This document shows, in pieces, positions 9,543 through 17,289 of a stretch of 64,000 nt of DNA. The stretch covers positions 1-64,000 of the forward strand of contig NZ_LS999833.1 of assembly GCF_900537175.1 (NCBI RefSeq), read 5' to 3'. The notes under the pieces are model-generated. The model saw nothing but the letters and a program-made list of their open reading frames with translations. It did not search any database and was not told the DNA's origin. Positions within the stretch are counted from its first letter, which is position 1. Every line of letters starts with the position of its first letter. Source of the stretch: Lentilitoribacter sp. Alg239-R112. GTDB taxonomy: Bacteria > Pseudomonadota > Alphaproteobacteria > Rhizobiales > Rhizobiaceae. The translations under genes and the position numbers were made by a program.

Positions 9543-9863
9543 TGTTGCAATTAAAAAATCAAAATTTCGGATAAAACTCATTTTTTTTGCAAAGGATACT
9601 GGAGCTTCCCGGCATCCTTTGGCCAACAAGGTGCTTTCGATATATGGGAAATTTATTCCTTTGAATTGGTGGTCGACGCTGCAACTCCTTGGTACACACT
9701 ATGCTGATCGCCTGTCGCAGAGGGCACGGAACTTTCTATGGTGACCACACGCCATCACCAAACCCGAAATTTCATCACGCTGGAGGGCACAGTCGTTGTA
9801 ACTACAGCTGATTGGCAAGCCTATATCCGAAGAATTTTGCAGAGTAGCTTCTGCATTTGATGC
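9543..9863. other. Gene-free stretch left of the insertion sequence
   Basis: About 320 bases between the operon promoter region and the IS left end. A short open run around 9738-9857 has no recognisable similarity; it may be a relic of the sequence into which the IS inserted. Confidence 0.4.
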
Positions 9864-11221
9864 TGTGGACGGCTCCTTTCACCGGCATTGGTCCTAAAAA
9901 TGGATGTGCCATAATTGCGGTGTTTTTTGAGAACCGCTTGAAAGGAGCTATCCATGAAAGAGATTACCACAATTGGCCTGGACATTGCCAAGAATGTATT
10001 TCAGGTCCACGCGATTAATGAAGCAGCCGAAGTTATTATTCGTCGCCAGCTACGACGTAAACAAATTCTTTCATTTTTCGGAAGATTACAGCCCTGCCTT
10101 ATTGGTATGGAAGCATGTGCTACATCACATCATTGGGCACGTGAGCTTGAGAAGCTGGGTCACGAAGTTCGCATGATGCCGCCACGCTACGTAAAACCCT
10201 ATGTTAAGCGTAACAAAAATGATGCAGCAGATGCTGAAGCCATCTGCGAAGCAGTGACTTGACCGACGATGCGGTTTGTCCCGATTAAAGCACCTGAGCA
10301 ACAATCTATTTTGATGATACATCGAACTCGGCAAATGTTTGTTCAGCAACGCACAAGCCTGATCAATGCTATCCGGGCTCATTTGGCTGAATACGGAATT
10401 GTTGCTGGCATTGGTCGCAATGGTGTTGAAGTATTATTGGAGTTGATTGTTAAGGGCGATGATGATCGCTTGCCGGAAGTCGCACGAGAATGTGTATTAG
10501 CATTAGCTGCTCAGCTTGCCTTGGTTCGAAGACAGATCAACGATGCAGATCGTAAAATACTTACTTGCCATCGTAACAGCAAAATGAGTAAACGACTTGA
10601 AGGCATTCCGGGCGTTGGCCCAATCATAGCAACAGCTTTAGTCGCGAGTGTTCCTGATCCTCATATCTATAGATCTGGTCGTGATTTAAGTGCATGGATA
10701 GGGCTGGTGCCTAAACAAAATTCTACTGGTGGTAAGGAACGGTTGGGATCAATTTCCAAAGCTGGAAACCGATACCTGAGAAAGTTACTTGTCGTAGGAG
10801 CATTATCGGTTATCAAGCGAGCTAAGCAGTTAGGCTACACGCGTCATCCGTGGTTGGTGAAGTTGATGGAGCGTAGGTCAACAAAGATTGCTGCAGTCGC
10901 ATTGGCCAATAAAATTGCAAGAACAGCATGGGCCATGATGGCACATAATCAAGATTACAAAATACCTCAGGTTACTACGACCTGAGAACACAGGTTGGAA
11001 AGGCAACGATTGAATAATGCACCCAGCTAATCAGCCCAAAGATCGAGACAACCCATTCGTGCCAGTGAGTCTAACGAACTCGTGCTTTTGACAGGGACTC
11101 AATCTGCGGAGAGCATTATGGCCAGCGGACATGTAAAAGCCGCATTAACAGGCCGAACACATGGCAGCTCTGAAAAGCAATGCATTAACAATTAAACCTT
11201 GACAACACTGAGCCGTCCACA
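9864..11221 (+). mobile_element. IS110 family (IS1111-like) insertion sequence
   Basis: A 12-bp inverted repeat, TGTGGACGGCTC at 9864-9875 and its complement GAGCCGTCCACA at 11210-11221, brackets the transposase. Short subterminal repeats of 11-13 bp are characteristic of the IS1111 subgroup; the true ends may lie a few bases outside. No target duplication is visible, as expected for this family. The 225 bases between the transposase end and the right repeat are non-coding and could hold the bridge RNA described for IS110 elements, although IS110 usually carries it on the other side. Confidence 0.75.
9954..10985 (+). pseudogene. IS110-family transposase split by an in-frame stop
   Basis: The N-terminal DEDD domain (GLDIAKNVFQVH, GMEAC, NDAADAEAI) and the C-terminal transposase_20 domain (GIPGVGPIIATALVA; SKAGNRYLRKLL) lie in the same frame. 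They are separated by TGA at 10260-10262, between EAVT and PTMRFV. Homologues carry Arg there, so a single CGA to TGA change explains it. The downstream part could restart at ATG 10269. Without readthrough no full-length enzyme is made, and this copy is probably inactive unless helped in trans. Confidence 0.85.
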
Positions 11222-11330
11222 CATGGCACGAGTTGGGCGTTTCTAATTAATCAGATCATTTCCGAACTTAGGTGATAAGCAGCTACCTTAAATATGGACC
11301 ACTTGGGCAACTTTTGGCCCATAACAGACA

Positions 11331-11555
11331 TCAGCTACAACACGAACCACCTTCTTGAATAGGCGGACAAGGAACATCTGCGTAAGAGCAATAGACGCAG
11401 CAATCGCCTTCCTTGGGCTTTAAAAGCGCATTGCAACCCTTGCAATCATAAAACCATTGGCAGGCATCTGTCGGCATTGTTTCGGTTTCGACATGGCCGC
11501 ATTCTGGACAGGTGATCGTCGATTTAAGTTCTATTTTGTTTTCTTGCGTCGGCAT
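11331..11555 (-). CDS. GDCCVxC domain protein of mercury loci
   Basis: A 74-residue Cys-rich protein. ITCPECGH and WFYDCKGC pairs near the N-terminus are followed by GDCCVYCSYADVPCPP and a C-terminal SCCS. The GDCCVxC family is found almost only in mercury-resistance operons and is thought to bind metal. The start is ATG 11555, inside the 3' end of merF (25-base overlap), so the two are translationally linked. It is the last gene of the run before the IS110 element. Confidence 0.8.
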   Translation of the reverse strand: MPTQENKIELKSTITCPECGHVETETMPTDACQWFYDCKGCNALLKPKEGDCCVYCSYADVPCPPIQEGGSCCS

Positions 11556-11734
11556 AAAGCAACCCCCGTGAGAATGATAAAAAAGCCCAATGCTGGCAGT
11601 AGAAAGATGTCTAGGTAAGATATCACTGCCGATAATCCTATCGCAGTCAAAGCCCAGACTAATAAAGGTGTAAAGCAACATAGTGCGGCGATGATTGTGC
11701 CTATGATGCCAGTTGTTAGAAGTTTGTCACTCAT
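11531..11734 (-). CDS. merF: Mercury transporter MerF
   Basis: A 67-residue protein with two membrane spans. The sequence IIGTIIAALCCFTPLLVW carries the vicinal Cys pair of MerF, followed by GLSAVISYLDIFLLPAL. MerF moves Hg(II) across the inner membrane to the cytosol. Its ATG overlaps the merT stop by four bases (ATGA). Basic KKTK residues end the protein; the second, C-terminal Cys pair of longer MerF proteins is missing. Confidence 0.85.
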   Translation of the reverse strand: MSDKLLTTGIIGTIIAALCCFTPLLVWALTAIGLSAVISYLDIFLLPALGFFIILTGVALCRRKKTK

Positions 11735-12120
11735 CGATTGTCCCTCAAATATTCCCACATTGATCTGGCTATTCCGTCTTCCCAATATGGCGCGGTGAAC
11801 GCAGCGATAAAGACAAAGGTTACAAACAGTCTGATAAGAAATGCGTTTCTGTTTCCCAGCAAACCACATGGAGAACGCCACAAGCTGATCCATGACCACA
11901 GCACAACGAGGCCAACGACTACCAGCAGATAGCTTCGATACTCAACAAATGGACCAAGTATGGATAACCACGAACCACCTAAGCCGATAATCGCTAAACC
12001 AAGTGGCAAGATGCAGCATGAAGCAGTCAGAACCGCCAATACAGACGCTCCTGCCAAAACAAGTCCACTCGTTTTTGTGCTGATGTTCTCAGCCTCTAAT
12101 TGATTTTGCGTTTGTTCCAT
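11731..12120 (-). CDS. merT: Mercuric ion transporter MerT
   Basis: About 129 residues with three membrane spans. The TASCCILPLGLAIIGLGGSW motif holds the Cys pair of transmembrane helix 1, and a Trp/Cys-containing segment (WRSPCG) lies before the last span. MerT imports Hg(II), normally from MerP, for reduction by MerA. Neither merP nor merA is found in this cluster. I take ATG 12120 as start because the MerR-type promoter places the transcription start at or next to it; an upstream ATG at 12135 would overlap the promoter spacer. Confidence 0.82.
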   Translation of the reverse strand: MEQTQNQLEAENISTKTSGLVLAGASVLAVLTASCCILPLGLAIIGLGGSWLSILGPFVEYRSYLLVVVGLVVLWSWISLWRSPCGLLGNRNAFLIRLFVTFVFIAAFTAPYWEDGIARSMWEYLRDNR

Positions 12121-12126
12121 TTGATC

Positions 12127-12157
12127 TATATACATCCTGTAGCTACTACAGGAGCAA
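12127..12157 (-). promoter_or_regulatory. MerR-type promoter/operator for merT
   Basis: On the minus strand, -35 TTGCTC (12157-12152) and -10 TATATA (12132-12127) are separated by 19 bases, the overlong spacing that MerR activators correct by untwisting DNA. The spacer holds the perfect dyad CCTGTAG-3-CTACAGG (12136-12152). The predicted transcription start falls at about 12120, the merT start codon, so the messenger may be leaderless. Confidence 0.8.
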
Positions 12158-12164
12158 GCATAAA

Positions 12165-12557
12165 ATGACACATGCCATAGGAACAGCCGCAAAGCTAAGC
12201 GGCGTAAACATCGAAACAATTAGATATTACGAGCGTGAGGGTGTTGTTCCAAAAGCAGAACGTACCAGCAATGGCCGCCGAGCATACGATGATGAGGCTA
12301 TTTCAAGACTACGGTTCGTTAAACGTTGCCGTGAGCTAGGGTTTGCAATTGCAGATATCAGAACTTTATTGAGCTTATCCGATCAAGACGCGGGAACTTG
12401 TGGGGAAGTTCGCAAATTAAGCGAGGCCAATCTTGTTTCTGTGTCTTCCAAGATAGATGATTTGAACAGCATGAAATCAGCATTGGAAGAACTGATAACC
12501 TCTTGCGAATCTGGTCAAACCGAATGCCCCATGCTGAAAAACCTGTTTGCTGAGTAA
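12165..12557 (+). CDS. merR: Mercury-responsive regulator MerR
   Basis: A 130-residue MerR-family activator. The winged helix begins at AIGTAAKLSGVNIETIRYYE, followed by the dimerisation helix. Cysteines at about 79, 114 and 121 match the three Hg-binding cysteines of MerR, with the first two 35 residues apart as in Tn501 MerR. It is divergent from merT across a 44-bp gap that holds the operator, so it controls both directions. Confidence 0.88.
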   Translation: MTHAIGTAAKLSGVNIETIRYYEREGVVPKAERTSNGRRAYDDEAISRLRFVKRCRELGFAIADIRTLLSLSDQDAGTCGEVRKLSEANLVSVSSKIDDLNSMKSALEELITSCESGQTECPMLKNLFAE

Positions 12558-12572
12558 GTTCTATAGTTGGTT

Positions 12573-13148
12573 TCAATGAATCATTTGTCCGGTTGCCATT
12601 CCAAGATGGTGAGGTTGGTGATGTGCACCTGTCGCCATCAGTCCGAAGAAGCCCAAGGCTTTGGTCTTCGCAAATGTTTCTTGATCAGGAGTTTCTATCA
12701 TTAGGCGCGCGCCATTGCTGGTCACTTCACCCACTGCATTCCATTCTTTCATCTTGCTCAGCTCTCTTGCGTGCGCAGGCACCATGTTTTGGGCGGCTCT
12801 AAGGATATTGCCATGACCCGTAACAATGAATTCGATGCTATCCTCTGTTTCAATTACTTCCACATTTGCATCAAGAGTCAACGCATTCATATCAACCAAA
12901 TGTTCCCTAAGGGCCGCAATATTGACCTTTGACCAGTTGGTCTCAGGATTTTCATCTAAGATTGATACAATCTCGGCAATAGCTGCAAATGCGGATTGTC
13001 CCGTCTCTGTTGGGAGTGAGGCAGTGTCACTTCCATGGCCTTGGTGCGTATCGCGATTGTTCATTGATGTGGCAAGTGCAAACCCTGAAATTGCACTTAC
13101 AGTTACCGCTAGAAGTAATAATGATATTGCTTTGGGTGTGAGGCGCAT
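12573..13148 (-). CDS. Periplasmic His-rich protein of unknown function
   Basis: A 191-residue protein with an N-terminal signal segment ending near ALA. The mature part starts with a His/Gly stretch (DTHQGHGSD), continues with an Asp/Glu-rich helical region (DMNALTLDANVEV), and ends with a His-rich tail (GAHHQPHHLGMATGQMIH). The His-rich ends and the place between merR and a copper cluster suggest metal binding. It converges on merR with a 15-base gap. I do not recognise a named family. Confidence 0.65.
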   Translation of the reverse strand: MRLTPKAISLLLLAVTVSAISGFALATSMNNRDTHQGHGSDTASLPTETGQSAFAAIAEIVSILDENPETNWSKVNIAALREHLVDMNALTLDANVEVIETEDSIEFIVTGHGNILRAAQNMVPAHARELSKMKEWNAVGEVTSNGARLMIETPDQETFAKTKALGFFGLMATGAHHQPHHLGMATGQMIH

Positions 13149-13220
13149 TTGGTTCTCCTTTGAAACAACCCTAAATCAAATCAGCTTGATCAAATATGAT
13201 TTCAATCATATAATCTGGAT

Positions 13221-13790
13221 ATGCTTCCTGACCCATTTTCCCGCTTACCACTATCTGCAACTAAGCACATTGGCTACCAAGCAGATGAATGTATTTTTAG
13301 AATGGGAGAAAAAACGGACGCTGTCTTCTTTGTAATAAGGGGCGAAGTTCACTTGCGCAGATACACGCAAAATGGTGACCTAATTACAATTCATAGAGCA
13401 TTTTCAAATCAATATTTCGCAGAAGCCTCACTGTTTTCGGACAACTATCATTGCGACGCCGTTACAGTTCAGAATGCTGATTTAATACATATAGATCGTT
13501 TCAAGGTTTTGGAATTGATAAAGGCGGATTCTGACTTTGCACTGCAAGTCACAAGTTTCCTCGCCAAACAAGTTCAAGATTATCGAAGACTGCTGGAGTT
13601 GCGATCCATCCGCTCAGCAAAAGATCGAGTATACGCTGGACTTGTGGAAGGTTGGATGAAGGATAGCATTACGTCATTTGCCAGCCAAATTGGACTAACT
13701 CACGAAGCGACATACAGAGCTTTGAGCCAATTGGTCAGATCGAAACGAGTTGCGAAACTCGCCCGTGGAAAATATCAAATAGCATTTTGA
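13221..13790 (+). CDS. Crp/Fnr-family transcriptional regulator
   Basis: 189 residues: a cyclic-nucleotide-binding-like beta barrel (about residues 20-110; FFVIRGEVHLRRYTQNGD) and a C-terminal helix-turn-helix (about 145-185; FASQIGLTHEATYRALSQL). There is no Fnr-type N-terminal cysteine cluster, so it is not an oxygen sensor of the classical kind. It lies just upstream of the copper/cytochrome genes, whose CueR-type promoter starts 24 bases past its stop. A local regulatory role is inferred from position only. Confidence 0.8.
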   Translation: MLPDPFSRLPLSATKHIGYQADECIFRMGEKTDAVFFVIRGEVHLRRYTQNGDLITIHRAFSNQYFAEASLFSDNYHCDAVTVQNADLIHIDRFKVLELIKADSDFALQVTSFLAKQVQDYRRLLELRSIRSAKDRVYAGLVEGWMKDSITSFASQIGLTHEATYRALSQLVRSKRVAKLARGKYQIAF

Positions 13791-13813
13791 CGTTAGTTAG
13801 TTCCTGCAAGGGC

Positions 13814-13844
13814 TTGACCTTCCAGCTAGTGGAGGGGTTACGAT
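13814..13844 (+). promoter_or_regulatory. CueR-type promoter upstream of the copper cluster
   Basis: -35 TTGACC (13814-13819) and -10 TACGAT (13839-13844) are 19 bases apart. The spacer contains the CueR-like half-sites CCTTCC and GGAGGG around AGCTAGT. The predicted transcription start is about 13851, 23 bases before the cytochrome start codon. No CueR gene is in the window, so control would come from elsewhere or from the nearby MerR. Confidence 0.65.
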
Positions 13845-13873
13845 TGGGCCATAGAAATGGGAAACTTGTGCCT

Positions 13874-14329
13874 ATGAGCAGAAAAATGATGATTATAGCA
13901 ATATGCATTATTGCAATCCTGCTTCTTGCATGGCTTGTCTTTGGAGGACGCATGAATGGCCATATGTGGTCTGGTGATCATATGTCGGGCGGTCCCATGC
14001 ATCAGAATACGCCCATAGCAACTGGCATTGTTATTCCTAATTTAAGCGCAATTGAACGCAAAGGCGAGCGGCTCTTTAACGAAAATTGTGCGGTATGCCA
14101 CGGTGAAAACGGCGCGGGAAATGAGGGTGCTGGACCGCCATTGGTTCACAAAATATATGAACCAAATCATCACGCTGATATGGCTTTCCAACTAGCAGCA
14201 AAGAATGGCGTTCGTGCCCATCATTGGCCCTTTGGTGATATGCCACCCGTTTCAGATGTCACAGAAAATGATGTAACCGACATAACGGCTTATATTCGGG
14301 CGTTACAAAGAGCAAACGGAATTAATTGA
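13874..14329 (+). CDS. Membrane-anchored cytochrome c with Met/His-rich linker
   Basis: 151 residues. An N-terminal membrane anchor (IIAICIIAILLLAWLVF) is followed by a Met/His/Gly-rich linker (HMWSGDHMSGGPMH) of the kind that binds copper, and then a class I cytochrome c domain with the heme motif CAVCH and an axial Met in FGDMPP. The start at 13874 fits the CueR-type promoter; a longer TTG frame from 13787 would run through that promoter. It probably shuttles electrons in the periplasm as part of the copper cluster. Confidence 0.8.
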   Translation: MSRKMMIIAICIIAILLLAWLVFGGRMNGHMWSGDHMSGGPMHQNTPIATGIVIPNLSAIERKGERLFNENCAVCHGENGAGNEGAGPPLVHKIYEPNHHADMAFQLAAKNGVRAHHWPFGDMPPVSDVTENDVTDITAYIRALQRANGIN

Positions 14330-14337
14330 GGATCATC

Positions 14338-14694
14338 ATGAAAAACATCATCGCAACATTGATTTTAATGGGCGCATTTATAAACAGTGCTTTCGCACAC
14401 TCGAAGGTGGATACATTCTCACCTGCTGATGGTGACGTTTTGACGGAAGTACCAGAAGTCATAACAATGAATTTTGCTAAGCCAGCGAGGATCACCAAAG
14501 TCAGCGTTTCCCACACCGAAGGCTCAGAAGATCATGATATCAGGTTAGATATTCCAACCAAGGAATTCGTGAAGATAATAGAGTTCTCTCCCAAATTATT
14601 TGGTGCTGGAACCTATCAAGTTGAATGGAGAGCATTGGCTGAAGACGGTCATGCGTTAAAAGGCGAGTTTAGTTTCTCAGTGAAGAGCGAATAA
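14338..14694 (+). CDS. copC: Periplasmic copper-binding protein CopC
   Basis: 118 residues: a signal peptide ending at SAFAH, which leaves the mature N-terminal His (a Cu(II) ligand in CopC), then the cupredoxin-like fold with THSKVDTFSPADG-type start, FAKPARITKVSV and the C-terminal VEWRALAEDGHALKGEFSF block. GAGG precedes ATG 14338. CopC carries copper in the periplasm and works with CopD, encoded six bases downstream. Confidence 0.9.
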   Translation: MKNIIATLILMGAFINSAFAHSKVDTFSPADGDVLTEVPEVITMNFAKPARITKVSVSHTEGSEDHDIRLDIPTKEFVKIIEFSPKLFGAGTYQVEWRALAEDGHALKGEFSFSVKSE

Positions 14695-14699
14695 ACCGA

Positions 14700-15575
14700 A
14701 TGCTGGACTGGGATATATGGCTTGTTTTAACAGTCATCGCCAAATTTGTGATCTACCTGACCAGTTTTCTAGCTGTCGGGTCATTGTTATTTTTATGGAC
14801 GCTTAATCCTGCATCGGACGAGATTAAGCGTCAGTTATTGAAACTTACGGTCTTGGCCGCGTTGTTGTCCGTCATTGCCACCTTTATCCGTATCTCTCTG
14901 CAAGCTGGTCAGCTCTATGATGATGGGCTGGTTGGGATGTATGATCTGGAGATGATTGAGCTGGTTGTCGATGGTCCACTTGGTTTGTCATCGCTTATTC
15001 GATTTGTTGGCTTAGTGTTACTATTCATCGCAATATTTGCACCAATTACCCAAACGCCCCTGACGATTGTGAGTGGTTTTTCGTTGGCGGTTTCGTTTGC
15101 ATTCGTTGGCCATGCCACGTCCGATCAGATTATATTAGGCGTGCTGATCACAATTCATTTGCTGGCGGTCAGTTATTGGTTGGGCGGTCTGTACCCACTA
15201 CATAAGATGGCGAGTTCAAATGGTGATCTAAAGCATGCAGGACAAACCGCCCACAAATTCGGAAAACAGGCGTCGATCATTGTCCCCATTCTTATTGTCG
15301 TTGGCGTCGCCTTTGCAGTTCGATTGACGGGAAGCCCGGTAAATTTATTTGGTACTGAATATGGTTTATTACTGCTTCTAAAAATTGTTGTAGTTGCTGG
15401 ATTGTTACTTCTTGCAGCGATGAACAAGTTAAAACTTGTGCCTAGATTACTTGAAGGCGATGTGTTGGCCGCCCGTCAATTACAAACATCAATCAAAGTT
15501 GAGTTTGTTGTGTTCCTAGCGATTTTTGTAATCACTGCAATCCTGACTTCAGCCGTCAATCTTCCCGAACATTAG
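14700..15575 (+). CDS. copD: Copper transport membrane protein CopD
   Basis: A 291-residue protein with about eight membrane spans. The CopD-domain signature AVSYWLGGLYPLHKM near residue 160 and conserved His (FVGHAT; TIHLLAVSYW) are present. CopD is thought to move copper across the inner membrane in partnership with CopC. It follows copC by five bases and precedes a second cytochrome c gene by eight, so all are cotranscribed. Confidence 0.88.
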   Translation: MLDWDIWLVLTVIAKFVIYLTSFLAVGSLLFLWTLNPASDEIKRQLLKLTVLAALLSVIATFIRISLQAGQLYDDGLVGMYDLEMIELVVDGPLGLSSLIRFVGLVLLFIAIFAPITQTPLTIVSGFSLAVSFAFVGHATSDQIILGVLITIHLLAVSYWLGGLYPLHKMASSNGDLKHAGQTAHKFGKQASIIVPILIVVGVAFAVRLTGSPVNLFGTEYGLLLLLKIVVVAGLLLLAAMNKLKLVPRLLEGDVLAARQLQTSIKVEFVVFLAIFVITAILTSAVNLPEH

Positions 15576-15583
15576 GGTTTAAT

Positions 15584-16072
15584 ATGCTGCGATATTCTAA
15601 GTATGCTCCATCCACATTCATTATTATGGCGTCCCTGCTTTCTGTGTTTACTGTTTCAAGTATTGAAGCAAACGAAAGCGCAGGTCAGATATTCAACCCC
15701 GACGACAAACAACTCGTGAAAATTGGAAAAGAAATCTACGCTGACAATTGTGCCTCTTGTCATGGTGCTAATTTGGAAGGGCAAACACCAAACTGGCGAT
15801 CTCCGGGGCCAGACGGAAAATTACCAGCTCCGCCACATGATCAAACGGGCCACACTTGGCATCACACAGATGCGCTTTTGTTTAATCTCACAAAATACGG
15901 ATTGGCCAAGGCAGCAGGGCTTAAAAACTATGGATCAAACATGCCTATTTACGAAGACATTTTGACCGATGAAGAAATCGTCGCTGTTTTATCATTTATC
16001 AAAAGCACGTGGCCAAAAGAAATTATTGAACGTCACGATCAAATGAATGCTGCACAAGCTGGCACTAACTAG
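15584..16072 (+). CDS. Periplasmic cytochrome c
   Basis: 162 residues with a signal peptide ending near SIEANE, heme-binding motif CASCHG at about residue 56, and an axial Met in SNMPIYEDILTDEEI. The His-rich DQTGHTWHHTD segment between them recurs in cytochromes of copper/Fnr-linked clusters. It is the last gene of the copper operon and is followed by a hairpin. Function as a periplasmic electron carrier is inferred. Confidence 0.82.
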   Translation: MLRYSKYAPSTFIIMASLLSVFTVSSIEANESAGQIFNPDDKQLVKIGKEIYADNCASCHGANLEGQTPNWRSPGPDGKLPAPPHDQTGHTWHHTDALLFNLTKYGLAKAAGLKNYGSNMPIYEDILTDEEIVAVLSFIKSTWPKEIIERHDQMNAAQAGTN

Positions 16073-16110
16073 AAATTGTCCGCAAATTGGCACGAATTTG
16101 AAGTCGAAAC

Positions 16111-16143
16111 CTTCCGATTTAACTTCGGCAGTTAAACGGAAAG
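16111..16143 (+). terminator. Hairpin after the copper operon
   Basis: TTCCG-A-TTTAAC pairs with GTTAAACGGAA around a seven-base loop, with one bulged A. There is no T run behind it, so termination is possible but not certain. Confidence 0.4.
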
Positions 16144-16197
16144 CAGACATTTCAACCGCAATTCAATAATTAACATTCAAAGTGAATTACTTTAAAT

Positions 16198-16542
16198 TTA
16201 AAACAAACCCAATTGCATATCACTACAATCACTAATCCCATAAACCTCTCTCGCCATTTCAATCGTTTTCTGCGCCGCAAAAACAGGCTTCGATTCATAC
16301 GGATTAATGATCTCCCAACTGCCCCAAATCTTAAGCCCTGCCCCTTGATGGGTCACAGAAAGACAATCAGGACCACAAGAACCAGCAAAAATGCCCAATG
16401 ATTGCTTCAAAGCGGCTTCCAGCTCCTCATCTGTCATGCCTGCTTCAAACTGAGCGAAGTAACACCTTTTAAAACCAGATGTCGCCATACGGAAAACTTC
16501 CAACTTATCCGCACGGGTAAGCTCACGCGCAACGGTAAACAT
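16198..16542 (-). CDS. Unknown small protein coupled to ardA
   Basis: About 114 residues, with no signal peptide or membrane segment. Visible features are an N-terminal RELTRADK stretch, an acidic MTDEELEAAL helix and a CGPDC pair. Its start (ATG 16542, with GGAGAG five bases before it) lies inside the last 20 bases of ardA, so the two are translated together. Pairing with ArdA suggests an accessory role in escaping host restriction, but I do not recognise the family. Confidence 0.6.
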   Translation of the reverse strand: MFTVARELTRADKLEVFRMATSGFKRCYFAQFEAGMTDEELEAALKQSLGIFAGSCGPDCLSVTHQGAGLKIWGSWEIINPYESKPVFAAQKTIEMAREVYGISDCSDMQLGLF

Positions 16543-17029
16543 AACGCTCTCCACCGATTTCAATTTCAGAATAATCCATCGCCAGATCTCGAGCTATTGC
16601 GTCAAAATCCAAATAGCATTGAATGCTTTCTGGAATTTCTCCAAAAAGACCTTCATCAACAAATTGCTCCGCGAGGTCGCACATGTTCATATTGGGATAA
16701 ATATCGACGTCCAAACGGTCCAAATTGTCTTTACCAACCTCAAAGTCATACCCACACTCACCAATGGCACAAATCAGCTTGACCTTATCTTCTTCACGCC
16801 ATTGCTCGAGAGCATCAATAAAGGCTGCAATACTACCCTGCCCTACGGACAAAACATCAAACAAACGCGCATCAATGCTTTCTCCATCAATAAATTGAAT
16901 TTCAAATTCCTCGACGGGATCACCAAATTCATTTCTGGCTTTATCGAATTTCTCCCGAAACTCGTCACCATCATCAAAGTAAAAACCATTTGCATGTAAA
17001 TCGTACGATTGAGCAAAGTAAGTCGTCAT
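16523..17029 (-). CDS. ardA: Antirestriction protein ArdA
   Basis: A 168-residue acidic protein with the ArdA plan: an N-terminal TTYFAQSYDLHANGFYFD strand region, a middle LICAIGECGYDF segment, and a C-terminal IPESIQCYLDFDAIARDLAM followed by RYVYRCA. ArdA mimics B-form DNA and blocks type I restriction enzymes, protecting incoming DNA after conjugation. GGAG lies just upstream of ATG 17029. It fits the mobilisation genes of the island. Confidence 0.85.
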   Translation of the reverse strand: MTTYFAQSYDLHANGFYFDDGDEFREKFDKARNEFGDPVEEFEIQFIDGESIDARLFDVLSVGQGSIAAFIDALEQWREEDKVKLICAIGECGYDFEVGKDNLDRLDVDIYPNMNMCDLAEQFVDEGLFGEIPESIQCYLDFDAIARDLAMDYSEIEIGGERYVYRCA

Positions 17030-17053
17030 ATCTCCATCTTTCGTTTTGTTATG

Positions 17054-17178
17054 GGTTGCGCATATGCAACCTTGCCCTTTGGCGAAAACGGGATTGGGAG
17101 GGGACAAACAAAATCGATAAGGTTGGTGCGGGCGCACAAGCGCAGCGCGGAGCCACGGCCTTGTCTATTTTGTTTGTG
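17054..17178. repeat. GC-rich nested inverted repeats of unknown role
   Basis: A GGTTGC/GCAACC palindrome (17054-17071) is followed by a larger imperfect inverted repeat. Its arms share ACAAACAAAAT and AAGG (about 17102-17122 and 17159-17178) and it encloses GTGCGGGCGCAC. Just beyond lies AGGGCAGCGCCCT. The block is far richer in GC than its surroundings and lies between ardA and the SH3 gene. Confidence 0.5.
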
Positions 17179-17289
17179 GGGAGAGTAAGGGCAGCGCCCT
17201 CGGCTTCCCCAATACTAATTTTCAGACATTGACTCAATCATGAGGCTATGCTGACTTGTATTTACCGCAATACGCGTATGGGAAGTATC

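Noticed and set aside
13787..13873. TTG-initiated N-terminal extension of the membrane cytochrome c
   Set aside because: The extension would be encoded by the CueR-type promoter itself; the start at 13874 fits the signal anchor and transcript start.
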